Positions 24,990 through 34,642 of a stretch of DNA of 64,000 bases are shown one piece after another. The notes under the pieces are model-generated. The model was given only the letters and a program-made list of their open reading frames with translations. It was not told the DNA's origin and ran no database searches. Both the position numbers and the translations under genes were made by a program. Within the stretch, counting starts at the first letter, position 1, and each line of letters opens with the position of its first letter. Source of the stretch: Ruminococcus gauvreauii (lineage in GTDB: Bacteria; Bacillota; Clostridia; Lachnospirales; Lachnospiraceae); NCBI RefSeq assembly GCF_025151995.1, contig NZ_CP102290.1, positions 3,720,001-3,784,000 of the forward strand, given 5' to 3'.

Positions 24990-27875
24990 TCACGGTATCA
25001 GTTTTTCATAGCTTACCAGATCCATTGGGCGGTAGAAATAAAATCCCTGAGCCAGGCGGCATCCTATTTCCTGAAGTATCTCGGACTGTATCTGATCTTC
25101 CACACCCTCACAGATCACGGTGATGCCCAGTTCACCTGCCATGCGGATGACATTTTCTACAACAATCTGTTCCCTCTTCCCGGCAACTCCGTGGCATACG
25201 AAGCTGCGGTCCAGTTTTAACACATCAGCAGGTAATTGCCTGAGCTGTCCGAGTGAAGAGTATCCTGATCCAAAATCGTCAATCGCGATTTTAAACCAGA
25301 GTGCTTTCAGACGGGGCAGCATTTGCTCGATTGTACCGGAGTCATCGATCAGAGCACTTTCTGTGATTTCAATCTCCAGCAGTTGATGGGGGATCTTCCA
25401 TTTGTCGGCTATTTCACAGATACGTTCCGGGAAATCCTGATGTTCGAAATGCAGTCTGGAGAAGTTACATGAAACCGGCAGAAGTGTTCGTCCCTGTTCC
25501 TTCCAGCCATGCATCGTGCGGCAGACGCTTTCGAACAGCCAGAAATCCACCTTTTTAACCATCCCGTTCTTTTCAAACAGTGGAATAAACGTTCCAGGCA
25601 TCAAAAATCCCATTTTAGGATGGTTCCACCTGATCAGCGCTTCGCTTCCGATGATCCGTCCGTCTGCCATGGATACTTTGGGCTGATAATAAACTTCGAA
25701 CTCGTCCGCAGATAATGCGGCATCCAGATCTCCCTCCAGCCGACGGGCCAGAAGTGCCTGTCGGCGCATCTGTTCATCGTACAGTACAGCGAAACTGCCG
25801 GGTGTGGTTTTTGCATGGCGCCGTGCATAATTCGCAAAATCAAGCATTTGTTTTATATCGGTTTTATCGGAAGGGGTTACAGGATAAACACCGAAGATAA
25901 GCTCTATCCGATAGGGAATTTCCGTGTTTTGGGTTCTCCACCTGTTTAATCTTTCTACACATGACTCAAGACGTCCGACTAACAGATCCCAGTCCGTATA
26001 CTGCACCAGAAGAACGAAGTTGTCAGCCGAAACACGTACACAGTATTCGCTGCTTTCAAGTTCATCCTGGAACATACGGCTGCAGGCGCGCAGCACGGCA
26101 TCACCGGTTGCGAAGCCAAAGTTGTCGTTTATTAGTTTAAACTGGCAGATGTCACTGTAGAGAAGTGCCAGGTCCCGATTTCTCTCATCAGTCATAGACT
26201 GCGTCCATTTATGATAAAACCCATTGATGCTGTCAAGACCAGTCAGTTCATCCTGGTAGAGCAGTTCCTGGATCCGGCGGTTGCTGCGCAGGGCATTTCT
26301 GAGATTATAGCTGACAAGAAGGATAATGATGACAAGGATCAGGCTGACGCCGCAGACTACGGCCCACATATGTTCCTGTACAAATTCTGCCAGACTGATT
26401 TCTCTTGCGTTTATGGAGTTGTTAACCAGAAAGGTATCCACTTCTTCCACGGGGAGGTACTGAATACATTTATTGATAACGGAATACAGCCTGGAATCTT
26501 CATCGGAAGATACCGCGACACACATCTTATTGATATACTGACCCAGGGCTGCTTCCTGCAACCCGCTGTAACGCGTGCTGTTCAGATAAAATCCGGCAAC
26601 CTGTGTATTAATGTAAGCAGCATCGGCATCACCCGTCCGCACTGCCTCCAGGCACTCCACGGCAGTGGAACAGTATTGTACCGTACTGTGAGGATTGTCG
26701 CTGCTGATGACTTCTGAAAGCTGATAGCCCTTTACCAGTGCCACAACCCGTTGCTCACGTGTGTCGTAGCGGGTGATCATGGAGGTCGGGGTGCTCAGGT
26801 AGTAAAGCGTTGAATTAATATTATTTCTTCCGTCCCAGAGGTAATCGCCGTCCGATAAACAGAGTGCGTCAATTTTGCCCTGCTGCAAAAGATTTAGTGA
26901 GTCTGACTGGGTATGTGCTTCGAAACGAAACTTTAATCCGCTGCTGTCTGCAATATACTGGAAGATATCGGCCGTTACACCGCGGAATTCTCCGGTCTTT
27001 TCATCCTGATACGTCAATGGGGCAAAGGATGGATCATAAGAAACAACCACAGGATCTGACTGTGTAATAAACTGGCGCTCATCCTTTGTAAATACAGGCT
27101 TCTGATTGGAACTGGGCGCCAGATATTTGTCATAGAGATCAGAACCATAGCTTGGATTACTCAAAAGTATATGATCCATGGCACGGTTTAAGTCATCAAG
27201 CAGCCCGGGCTTTTTTGCAGTCACAGTCAGATAAAGCGGACTGGGAGAAAACTGTGCAACACTGCGGAAAGAGCTGTTTTTGCCCAGATGCGTGATAGCC
27301 ACACCGTCCAGATATCCATTTTCCAGCGCACCCAGTAATCTGTCAGTCTCATCGTACTCTGTGATATCCAGAGAGACTCCGTTATTTTTACAGAATTCCT
27401 TAAATCTTTCGCCATCCACACCGCCCCGGATGATACCGACCTTCATGCCCTCAAAGGCAGTAAAATCCTCATAGGCATAGCGTTCATCATCCATCCTGAC
27501 ATTGAGTGTGGTATAGATGGAACACATCGGCTGAGTGACAAACAGTATCTCTTCCGCCCGTTCCTCCGTATAGTAAACGGAAGGGAGAAGATCAATCTCT
27601 CCCTTCACAAGTTTATCATAAGCTTCGCTCCAGCTTCCGGTATCCACTATTTCAAACTGCAGATCTGAATTCTTGGCAAGTTCCTGAATATATTCAATAT
27701 TATACCCGGCATATTCCCCCTGCTGATTCCGGGACATATAATCTCCGTCCTCATAATATCCGACTTTGACGGTCTTTGTTTTCTGCTCTGCCGCAACTAC
27801 CGCAGGTGTCAGGCAGAGGCATATCATAAACTGTATCGTGATGATTATTAAGCTCCGCTTACATGCATGATTCAT
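24990..27875 (-). CDS. Dual solute-binding domain, degenerate GGDEF, EAL c-di-GMP phosphodiesterase
   Basis: 961 residues. Signal peptide or anchor (about 8-30), two consecutive bacterial extracellular solute-binding family 3 domains (about 33-265, starting KVGYYEDGDYMSRNQQGEYAGYNIEYIQ, and about 285-515, with VVVSYDPSFAPLTYQDEKTGEFRGVTADI), a membrane helix (about 528-550), a GGDEF-like domain whose signature is replaced by SADNF, and an EAL domain (about 700-955). The EAL catalytic set looks intact: EAL near 742, DDFGSGYSSL and CEGVE. It is therefore predicted to bind an amino acid or similar ligand outside the cell and hydrolyse c-di-GMP inside; the degenerate GGDEF may bind GTP as an allosteric site. 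It is divergent from the 1249-residue c-di-GMP protein. Confidence 0.92.
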   Translation of the reverse strand: MNHACKRSLIIITIQFMICLCLTPAVVAAEQKTKTVKVGYYEDGDYMSRNQQGEYAGYNIEYIQELAKNSDLQFEIVDTGSWSEAYDKLVKGEIDLLPSVYYTEERAEEILFVTQPMCSIYTTLNVRMDDERYAYEDFTAFEGMKVGIIRGGVDGERFKEFCKNNGVSLDITEYDETDRLLGALENGYLDGVAITHLGKNSSFRSVAQFSPSPLYLTVTAKKPGLLDDLNRAMDHILLSNPSYGSDLYDKYLAPSSNQKPVFTKDERQFITQSDPVVVSYDPSFAPLTYQDEKTGEFRGVTADIFQYIADSSGLKFRFEAHTQSDSLNLLQQGKIDALCLSDGDYLWDGRNNINSTLYYLSTPTSMITRYDTREQRVVALVKGYQLSEVISSDNPHSTVQYCSTAVECLEAVRTGDADAAYINTQVAGFYLNSTRYSGLQEAALGQYINKMCVAVSSDEDSRLYSVINKCIQYLPVEEVDTFLVNNSINAREISLAEFVQEHMWAVVCGVSLILVIIILLVSYNLRNALRSNRRIQELLYQDELTGLDSINGFYHKWTQSMTDERNRDLALLYSDICQFKLINDNFGFATGDAVLRACSRMFQDELESSEYCVRVSADNFVLLVQYTDWDLLVGRLESCVERLNRWRTQNTEIPYRIELIFGVYPVTPSDKTDIKQMLDFANYARRHAKTTPGSFAVLYDEQMRRQALLARRLEGDLDAALSADEFEVYYQPKVSMADGRIIGSEALIRWNHPKMGFLMPGTFIPLFEKNGMVKKVDFWLFESVCRTMHGWKEQGRTLLPVSCNFSRLHFEHQDFPERICEIADKWKIPHQLLEIEITESALIDDSGTIEQMLPRLKALWFKIAIDDFGSGYSSLGQLRQLPADVLKLDRSFVCHGVAGKREQIVVENVIRMAGELGITVICEGVEDQIQSEILQEIGCRLAQGFYFYRPMDLVSYEKLIP

Positions 27876-27907
27876 GACTGAACCCCACTTTCAATCATTT
27901 TAAGATT

Positions 27908-27936
27908 ATTGTATTTTGTTTTTGGAGATAAGTCAA
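27908..27936 (-). promoter_or_regulatory. Putative promoter of the SBP-EAL gene
   Basis: On the minus strand: -35 TTGACT (27931-27936), 17-base spacer, -10 TACAAT (27908-27913), about 30 bases before the start codon. The 335 bases between the two divergent starts (27876-28210) otherwise hold only the opposite promoter, its leader hairpin and A+T-rich sequence. Confidence 0.6.
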
Positions 27937-28097
27937 ATGTATTTCGGAAATTCAGTGACATGAGCGTACCATCCTGATGAAAATTTGAATTTATCGTTTG
28001 ATTTTCATATCTGTCAGACGATAAATATGATGAAATGATACCGGAAAGTGATCGTGGTGTCAAACCGGCATATACGGCGGTTACGCATTAGCATCCG

Positions 28098-28126
28098 TTG
28101 ACCTGAACAGGAATAATTGGTATACT
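28098..28126 (+). promoter_or_regulatory. Putative promoter of the REC/HD-GYP/GGDEF gene
   Basis: -35 TTGACC (28098-28103), 17-base spacer, -10 TATACT (28121-28126). Predicts a start near 28133 and a leader of about 78 bases. Confidence 0.7.
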
Positions 28127-28154
28127 CTATTTATCCATATACAGATGAATTATT

Positions 28155-28195
28155 CGGCTCAGCCACCGGGATCTTTGTTCGAGCTGAGCCGTTTT
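28155..28195 (+). promoter_or_regulatory. Terminator-like hairpin in the leader
   Basis: Perfect 9-bp stem CGGCTCAGC (28155-28163) with GCTGAGCCG (28183-28191), 19-base loop, then TTTT at 28192-28195, between the promoter and the ribosome site AGGAGGG (28197-28203) of the downstream gene. It could be an attenuator or, given the lack of a longer T run, a structure that protects the leader or holds the ribosome site. No known riboswitch consensus was recognised. Confidence 0.6.
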
Positions 28196-28210
28196 CAGGA
28201 GGGACAACGC

Positions 28211-31200
28211 ATGAATCGGAACACACTTTTGATTGTGGATGACATGGAGGTAAACCGTGCCATTCTTCGGTCTTTATTTGAGCGGGAATACAATCTTCTG
28301 GAAGCTGAAAACGGGGAACAGGGATTGATGCTGCTCAACCAGTATAAAGACACGATCGCTGCGGTTCTTCTTGACATTGTGATGCCGGTCAAGGACGGTT
28401 ATGAGGTTATGACAGAGATGTCACGTAACAGGCTGCTGGATGAAGTTCCGGTCATTGTGATTACTGCGCAGGATTCTACAGAAAATGAGGTCCGGGCATT
28501 TGATCTGGGGGCCTCCGATATCGTGATGAAGCCATTTGAACCGCATGTGGTCAGGAGGCGGGTGGAAAATGTAGTGGAATTAAACCGGCATAAACGGCAT
28601 TTGGAAGAACTCGTGGAAGAACAGGCGATCAATCTTCGGGAATCGAAAGCGGTACTGATGGATGCCCTGTCATCTGTGATCGAGCACCGCAGCATCGAAT
28701 CAGGACAGCATGTTTTGCGTATTCGGATGTTTACGAAGCTGCTTTTGGAGGATGTGAAAGGCAATTATCCGGAATATGGACTTGATGAACGAAAGATTGA
28801 AGTTATCTCCAGTGCGGCAGCACTGCATGATATCGGTAAGATAGCAATCCCGGATGCAATCCTGAATAAACCGGGGCGATTGACGGCGGAGGAATTTCAG
28901 ATTATGAAAACTCACGCCGTAAAGGGATGTGAGATACTCGCAGGGCTCGACCGTATGCATGATAAAGAGTATTTGCAGTATGCATATAATATCTGCCGCT
29001 ATCATCACGAACGCTGGGACGGAAACGGATATCCTGACGGACTGAGGGGAGAAAACATCCCAATCTGCGCACAGGCGGCAGGAATTGCTGATGCGTATGA
29101 CGCACTCACAACCAGCCGGGTATACAAAGAGGCATATTCACCGGAAAAAGCCTGCAATATGATCCTGAATGGTGAGTGCGGCCTGTTTTCACCGAAACTT
29201 CTGGAGTGCTTTAAAAATGTGCGGGAACCGTTTGCGAATCTGTCCCGGGAGTATGCTGACGGGAAATCGCCTGGAACCGATTTCGAGATGATGTCAGGTC
29301 AGGAAGGCTATAAAACAGAGGCGGAGAATACACTGGAACTCGGACAGATGAAGTATTTTGCGATGCTTCGTTATGAAAACTCCACCGTGATGGAAGTGGA
29401 TGCTGACAACGGAATTTACCATCTGGTGTATACGCAGAACAGTGATTTTGATCTGCTGCGTTCTGGAGAGTTGTTCGAAACGTCATACCAGGCATTTGTG
29501 GAAAAGGCTGTCCACCCGGATGACAGGGCGGAACTGCTTGGAGATCACTGTATCGATGTGTTTCTGGCGAGCGGCGCGATGAAGCGTTCTCAGAAATGCA
29601 GGGTGTTTCACCATGGATCCGGAGATTATATCTGGTATGAGCTTTCGATTCTCAGGATCAATTTAGAGAATCCCAGGCAGCACAAGCTGTTGCTGATCTG
29701 GAGTAAACTGGAAAATGATGAATGCGTCCCTTCGGAGGCACCCAAAGAGGACCTGCGGTTCATGGATAATTCGCTGGTTGGTATTCAACAGTGTCTGAAT
29801 GACGGGTGGTTTACGATCCGGCATCTGAACGAAGGTTTCATTACACTTTTCGGCTACAGCAGGGAAGAGATCCGGCAGGTATTCAGGAACCGCTTTATTG
29901 AGATGATCGATCCGGATGACCGTGAAGGTGTCCTGAAGAGCTTTCGGAAAGAGCAGTTCGTCAGAAACACGTTTGAATTTGAATACCGGATACGGACCAA
30001 GGATGGCCGTGTTCTGTGGGTACTCGACAAAAGTCAGCTTTTTACAGGTGATGACGGGGTAGAGTACATGAACTGTGTACTGCTTGATGTCACACATACC
30101 AAGCGGGAGCAGGAAAAACTGCGGCTCACGATGGAGCGCCATCAGATCATCATGGACCAGACGAATGATATTATCTTTGAATGGGATATACATCAGAATA
30201 AGATTCTGTATTCCTCTAACTGGGCAAAGAAATTCGGGTATCAGCCGATCATGGAAGAAATCGACAGACGGATTCCCCAGGCATCCCATGTTTTTCCAGA
30301 GGATATGCCAAACTTCCTGAAGCTGATGAAGGATGTGGGGACCGGTGCTCCTTACGGCGAAGCGGAACTGCGCATCGCAAATGCGGACAGCCGTTATATC
30401 TGGTGCCGCATCCGTGCGACCACACAGTTCAATAACGACGGCAAACCGGTAAAAGCAGTGGGCGTCATCGTGGACATCGACAGTGAGAAGCGGCGCGCAC
30501 AGGATCTGCTAGATAAGGCTGAGCGGGATCACCTGACGCATCTGTTTAATAAAAATGCCGCACGCACACGGATTCAGAGTGCGATGAAACACCGGGAAGA
30601 TGCCGGAATGGCTGCTATGATGATTATCGATCTGGATAATTTTAAAACCATCAATGACAATTTTGGACATATGTTTGGTGATGCGGTGCTCATCGAGGTT
30701 GCCGGACAGCTTCAGAGGCTTTTCCGTACGGAGGACGTTGTATCACGCATCGGCGGGGATGAATTCCTGGTTTATATCAACAGTCTGCCGGATCAGAATG
30801 TACTGACCGGACGTGCTGAGAATCTGGTTGCAGCGATGCAGTCTGTTCTGGCGGACGAACTGCATCTGTTTCCGCTGTCCTGCAGTGTGGGAGTGGCCTG
30901 TTTCCCAAAAGACGCTGCAGGTTTCCAGGAATTATTCCAGTGCTGTGACAGAGCACTCTATTATGCGAAGGCACAGGGTAAGAACCGGTTTGCAATGTAT
31001 GACAAACGGACAATGGCGAAGACTTTTGATATGAATTCACAGCAGGCGGTGACGGCCAACACGCGGATTGAGTCGGATGAGGCATATGATTTTGAAAATG
31101 CCGCCGTGATACAGCAGGCATCACAGCTGCTGTACAGGGCAAAGGATACAGACGTGGCAGTACAGTCGATTCTTGAGCTGATCGGGCTCAGGTATGACGT

Positions 31201-31960
31201 CAGCCGTGCTTACATTTTTGAGGAATCCGAGGATCACAGTTATTGCCGCAATACCTTTGAGTGGTGCAATGAGGGAATCGAACCTCAGATTCAGTCTCTG
31301 CAGCACGTGGTCTATGCCGATATCGGGGATTATCACGAAAATTTCGATGAAAACGGCGTCTTCTATTGCCCGGATATTTCAACGCTGCCTAAACCACAGT
31401 GTGAGGATCTTGCTGTACAGAATATCCGTTCCATGCTGCAGTGTGCAATACAGAATGAAGGGGAATTCGTTGGATTTGCAGGATTTGACGACTGTACGTC
31501 CAGGCGTATGTGGACACAGAGCCAGATTAAAACGTTGTCTTTTATTGCAGAACTACTATCTACGTATCTGCTTAAAAAGCGTGCTCAGGAGAATCTTGCC
31601 CAGGCTGCAGAGAACCTGCATACCCTGCTTGACGCACAGAATTCATGGATCTATGTCATTGATCCGGATAAATACGAACTGCTCTATATCAACGCGAAGA
31701 CCAGTAAAATCGCACCGGCGGCAAGGGTTGGCATGAGCTGCCATAAAGCCTTTTTCGACAGAGTAATCCCATGTGCAGCCTGTCCGGTGAGGGATATACG
31801 AAATAATACCTGTAAAACAATGGAAGTCTATAATCCATCACTGAAGGTGTGGGCTCTGGCAGATGCCTCGCTGATCCGCTGGGGGAACCGGGAGGCGTGT
31901 CTGTTATCCTGCCGTGATATCACATCCTACAAAAAATCGATTCAGGAAAAAGAGGATTAA
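28211..31960 (+). CDS. REC/HD-GYP/PAS/GGDEF/GAF/PAS multidomain c-di-GMP protein
   Basis: 1249 residues, no membrane helix. Receiver (about 1-125; VLLDIVMP Asp near 55), HD-GYP phosphodiesterase (about 150-335; HDIGKIAIPDAIL, YHHERWDGNGYPDGL, GIADAYDALT, all intact), PAS-like regions (about 375-500, 520-630, 640-765), GGDEF domain (about 770-935; RIGGDEF intact with RTED at the inhibitory I-site), GAF (about 965-1120) and a final PAS (about 1140-1240) with CHKAFF...CAACPV. It can thus in principle both make and break c-di-GMP. ATG 28211 follows AGGAGGG by 7 bases; a longer reading from 28145 would run through the leader hairpin. Output direction and signals are unknown. Confidence 0.92.
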   Translation: MNRNTLLIVDDMEVNRAILRSLFEREYNLLEAENGEQGLMLLNQYKDTIAAVLLDIVMPVKDGYEVMTEMSRNRLLDEVPVIVITAQDSTENEVRAFDLGASDIVMKPFEPHVVRRRVENVVELNRHKRHLEELVEEQAINLRESKAVLMDALSSVIEHRSIESGQHVLRIRMFTKLLLEDVKGNYPEYGLDERKIEVISSAAALHDIGKIAIPDAILNKPGRLTAEEFQIMKTHAVKGCEILAGLDRMHDKEYLQYAYNICRYHHERWDGNGYPDGLRGENIPICAQAAGIADAYDALTTSRVYKEAYSPEKACNMILNGECGLFSPKLLECFKNVREPFANLSREYADGKSPGTDFEMMSGQEGYKTEAENTLELGQMKYFAMLRYENSTVMEVDADNGIYHLVYTQNSDFDLLRSGELFETSYQAFVEKAVHPDDRAELLGDHCIDVFLASGAMKRSQKCRVFHHGSGDYIWYELSILRINLENPRQHKLLLIWSKLENDECVPSEAPKEDLRFMDNSLVGIQQCLNDGWFTIRHLNEGFITLFGYSREEIRQVFRNRFIEMIDPDDREGVLKSFRKEQFVRNTFEFEYRIRTKDGRVLWVLDKSQLFTGDDGVEYMNCVLLDVTHTKREQEKLRLTMERHQIIMDQTNDIIFEWDIHQNKILYSSNWAKKFGYQPIMEEIDRRIPQASHVFPEDMPNFLKLMKDVGTGAPYGEAELRIANADSRYIWCRIRATTQFNNDGKPVKAVGVIVDIDSEKRRAQDLLDKAERDHLTHLFNKNAARTRIQSAMKHREDAGMAAMMIIDLDNFKTINDNFGHMFGDAVLIEVAGQLQRLFRTEDVVSRIGGDEFLVYINSLPDQNVLTGRAENLVAAMQSVLADELHLFPLSCSVGVACFPKDAAGFQELFQCCDRALYYAKAQGKNRFAMYDKRTMAKTFDMNSQQAVTANTRIESDEAYDFENAAVIQQASQLLYRAKDTDVAVQSILELIGLRYDVSRAYIFEESEDHSYCRNTFEWCNEGIEPQIQSLQHVVYADIGDYHENFDENGVFYCPDISTLPKPQCEDLAVQNIRSMLQCAIQNEGEFVGFAGFDDCTSRRMWTQSQIKTLSFIAELLSTYLLKKRAQENLAQAAENLHTLLDAQNSWIYVIDPDKYELLYINAKTSKIAPAARVGMSCHKAFFDRVIPCAACPVRDIRNNTCKTMEVYNPSLKVWALADASLIRWGNREACLLSCRDITSYKKSIQEKED

Positions 31961-32038
31961 CTTAGCTGAGAATCGGATGCACCGCAGTTATTTGGGATAT
32001 CATATATAAATGAGGGTTAATGAAAGGAAAATGAAAAC

Positions 32039-33262
32039 ATGAATCACTTTATCAAAAAATGGACGGATATCAGTCTGATCAAGAGGATCCTGGGTGGTCT
32101 GATCATCGGGGCGGTTCTGGGGATCGCCGTTCCCCGGGCTTCCGGAATCACTGTGTTAGGAGATCTGTTCGTGGGAGCACTGAAAGCGGTGGCACCGATC
32201 CTGGTCTTCTTTCTGGTCATGAGTTCACTCAGCAATGCCCGGAACTCTCATGGAGGCGTGATCCGGACCGTGATCATTTTATACATGCTGAGTACGCTGC
32301 TCGCGGCTGTCATCGCTGTATTTGCCAGCATGGCATTTCCGATCGAACTGACTTTGGCTGAGGCTGCGGAAGATGCAGCCGCTCCGGGAGGCGTACTGGA
32401 AGTGCTGCAGACGCTGATCATGAATGTCGTTGCGAACCCGGTATCATCCCTGGCAAATGCCAATTATCTGGGGATACTGGCATGGGCGGTCCTGCTTGGA
32501 ATCGCATTTCGTTCCGCAGGGGAACATACAAAACAGGTACTCCAGGATATCTCATCCGGGATTTCCACACTCGTGACCTGGATCATCGATCTTGCGCCTT
32601 TTGGCATCCTGGGGCTGGTGTTTGGCACGGTCTCCACAAGCGGGCTGGATATTTTTACACAGTACGGATTACTGCTGGTCCTGCTCGTCGGCTGCATGCT
32701 GGTTGTCACATTTATCACAAATCCCGTACTTGTGTACTGGTGTATAAGAAAGAACCCGTTTCCGCTGATTTTCAAATGTCTGAAAAGGAGCGCCATCACA
32801 GCATTTTTTACACGGAGTTCGGCTGCCAATATCCCGGTCAATATGGAGGTCTGCAGGGAGATGGGGATGGATAAGGATACGTATTCGGTGACTATCCCGC
32901 TTGGTGCCACCATCAATATGGACGGTGCTGCGATCACCATCACGGTCATGACTATGGCTGCGGCACATACCATGGGTGTCGCGGTGGATATACCGACGGC
33001 AATCATTTTAAGCGTACTGGCGGCGTTATCAGCCTGCGGCGCTTCGGGAGTCGCAGGAGGTTCCCTGCTGCTGATTCCCATGGCGTGTTCGCTGTTCGGC
33101 ATTCCGGATGATATTTCCATGCAGGTTGTGGGGGTTGGGTTTATCATCGGTGTGGTTCAGGACTCTGTGGAGACGGCGCTGAATTCCTCATCGGACCTGC
33201 TGCTGTCAATTTCAGCGGAACTCAGACAGTGGAGAAAGGAAGGCAGGGAGATTGAAATATAG
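32039..33262 (+). CDS. sstT: Serine/threonine:Na+ symporter SstT
   Basis: 407-residue member of the dicarboxylate/amino acid:cation symporter family, SstT branch. It begins FIKKWTDISLIKRILGGLIIGAVLGI and contains VAPILVFFLVMSSLSNA, the serine-rich AITAFFTRSSAANIPVNMEVC, the discontinuous-helix motif VTIPLGATINMDGAAITITV and SACGASGVAGGSLLLIP, all typical of SstT. It imports serine and threonine with sodium across the cytoplasmic membrane. It lies between two c-di-GMP genes on the same strand but 78 bases after one and 125 before the next, which has its own promoter, so linkage is probably incidental. Confidence 0.92.
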   Translation: MNHFIKKWTDISLIKRILGGLIIGAVLGIAVPRASGITVLGDLFVGALKAVAPILVFFLVMSSLSNARNSHGGVIRTVIILYMLSTLLAAVIAVFASMAFPIELTLAEAAEDAAAPGGVLEVLQTLIMNVVANPVSSLANANYLGILAWAVLLGIAFRSAGEHTKQVLQDISSGISTLVTWIIDLAPFGILGLVFGTVSTSGLDIFTQYGLLLVLLVGCMLVVTFITNPVLVYWCIRKNPFPLIFKCLKRSAITAFFTRSSAANIPVNMEVCREMGMDKDTYSVTIPLGATINMDGAAITITVMTMAAAHTMGVAVDIPTAIILSVLAALSACGASGVAGGSLLLIPMACSLFGIPDDISMQVVGVGFIIGVVQDSVETALNSSSDLLLSISAELRQWRKEGREIEI

Positions 33263-33323
33263 CGCCCTCGGATATTTCGGGATGCATTTTATGCATATTT
33301 ATCTACCACTTATGCATCTGCGG

Positions 33324-33352
33324 TTGACGGAAAGTTTTCTGTTTGCTATGAT
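33324..33352 (+). promoter_or_regulatory. Putative promoter of the small GGDEF gene
   Basis: -35 TTGACG (33324-33329), 17-base spacer, -10 TATGAT (33347-33352), 35 bases before the ATG. Confidence 0.65.
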
Positions 33353-33387
33353 GAGTCTGGTTTTTTTCGGAAAAAGGGGTAAGAAAT

Positions 33388-34377
33388 ATGAGAGACAGAG
33401 AATTGGAGTCAACGGTTGAAGCGTATCAGAGGCTTGCGGAGCGGGATTGGCTGACAGGCCTATATAACCGAGGAACGACAGAGCGAAAGGTGAATGAATG
33501 GATCACTGCCGAAACAGCGGGAACACTGATCTTTTTGGATCTGGATCATTTTAAACAGATTAATGACAGGTATGGACATATTACGGGAGACAGTCTTCTG
33601 CAGAGCGTAGGGGACACATTACATAAAATGTTTCCGGAGCCGAACCTTGTGGGACGGATCGGCGGCGATGAGTTCATCATATTTGTACGGCATACCATGG
33701 ACGACAGCGGGATCAGCAGCAGGTGCGCACAGGTGCGGGGGCGTTTTCGCGAAGTACGTATCCAGGGCGGGCTCCTTCTGAAACTTGGCATGACGATTTT
33801 CGGAACAGGCTTTCAGGAGGGAGACAGCTACCGTGAGATGTTTGACCGCGTGGACCAGATGGTGATAGAGGAGAAACGCGCGAGAAATCTGAAGAGGAGC
33901 AGGCTGCGTGCAGCTGAAAACAGGAGAAGCGCCGGGATTGAACTGGATATGAATCTGATAGCCGGGGAAATGCAGGAGGAATCTCCGGTCCCGGGGGCGT
34001 ACTGTCAGGATTATGATACGTTTAAGAGTATTTACCGTTTTATGGAACGCAGGCTGGAGAGAATGACGAGTACTGCGTATATCATCCTGTTTACGCTGAC
34101 GGACGAGGATAATCTGTTTCCGAAGCTCGAACACCGTGATTATCAGATGAATATACTGGGAGAAGGCATTCAGAATAACCTGCGCATGGGAGATTTATAT
34201 ACACAGTATACCAGCTGTCAGTATCTGGTCATGGTATCCGATGTATCGGAAAAGAATGTGGAGATGATTGCTCAGCGTATCTGCCGGTTCTTTTATGAGG
34301 AGCGCAGAGTCGACGCGGAGAATCTGGTACTCCACCACAGCTACCCGTTAAAACCAGCTGAAAAAAAGAGCAGATAA
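33388..34377 (+). CDS. GGDEF diguanylate cyclase with unknown C-terminal domain
   Basis: 329 residues. Short N-terminal helix, then a GGDEF domain (about 15-170) starting RDWLTGLYNRGTTE, with IFLDLDHFKQINDRYGH and GRIGGDEFIIF intact; the I-site RxxD is replaced by PEPN, so product inhibition is unlikely. The C-terminal part (about 195-325: YDTFKSIYRFMERRLERMTSTAYIILFTLTDEDN...) resembles a second, signature-less GGDEF-like alpha/beta fold, but I cannot name it. No receptor domain or membrane helix is present. It ends at a strong terminator and has its own promoter, so it is a single-gene unit. Confidence 0.87.
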   Translation: MRDRELESTVEAYQRLAERDWLTGLYNRGTTERKVNEWITAETAGTLIFLDLDHFKQINDRYGHITGDSLLQSVGDTLHKMFPEPNLVGRIGGDEFIIFVRHTMDDSGISSRCAQVRGRFREVRIQGGLLLKLGMTIFGTGFQEGDSYREMFDRVDQMVIEEKRARNLKRSRLRAAENRRSAGIELDMNLIAGEMQEESPVPGAYCQDYDTFKSIYRFMERRLERMTSTAYIILFTLTDEDNLFPKLEHRDYQMNILGEGIQNNLRMGDLYTQYTSCQYLVMVSDVSEKNVEMIAQRICRFFYEERRVDAENLVLHHSYPLKPAEKKSR

Positions 34378-34380
34378 ATG

Positions 34381-34418
34381 AAAAAATTGCTGCAGATGGT
34401 TGTCCGCAGCAATTTTTT
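34381..34418. terminator. Strong intrinsic terminator
   Basis: 13-bp perfect stem (34381-34393 with 34406-34418) including the A6/T6 ends, 12-base loop; directly after the stop codon of the GGDEF gene. Confidence 0.9.
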
Positions 34419-34561
34419 CGACCTTTTTATGATTTATATTTTTATCCTACCACAAAACAATTTATTTATCAAGCCTTGTATAAAAATTCGGATGAAGAAA
34501 TATGACGGTATTTTCAGAGAAAGCATATGTTATGTTTCACAGAAGTTTCACAGTTTATGTC

Positions 34562-34592
34562 TTGACCTGAACCGCACTTTATCGGGTATGAT
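34562..34592 (+). promoter_or_regulatory. Possible promoter of the pyrophosphatase-like gene
   Basis: -35 TTGACC (34562-34567) and -10 TATGAT (34587-34592) with a 19-base spacer, longer than ideal. The rest of 34419-34561 is A+T-rich with no gene. Confidence 0.4.
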
Positions 34593-34642
34593 AAGAGTGT
34601 TACATAAAAATGGTAAAGTGCATGTTGAAGGAGGCACTGAGA

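Noticed and set aside
34419..34642. A possible small gene between the GGDEF and pyrophosphatase-like genes
   Set aside because: An open frame starts at 34378 but begins inside the terminator stem and has no ribosome site; the stretch looks like leader and promoter sequence.
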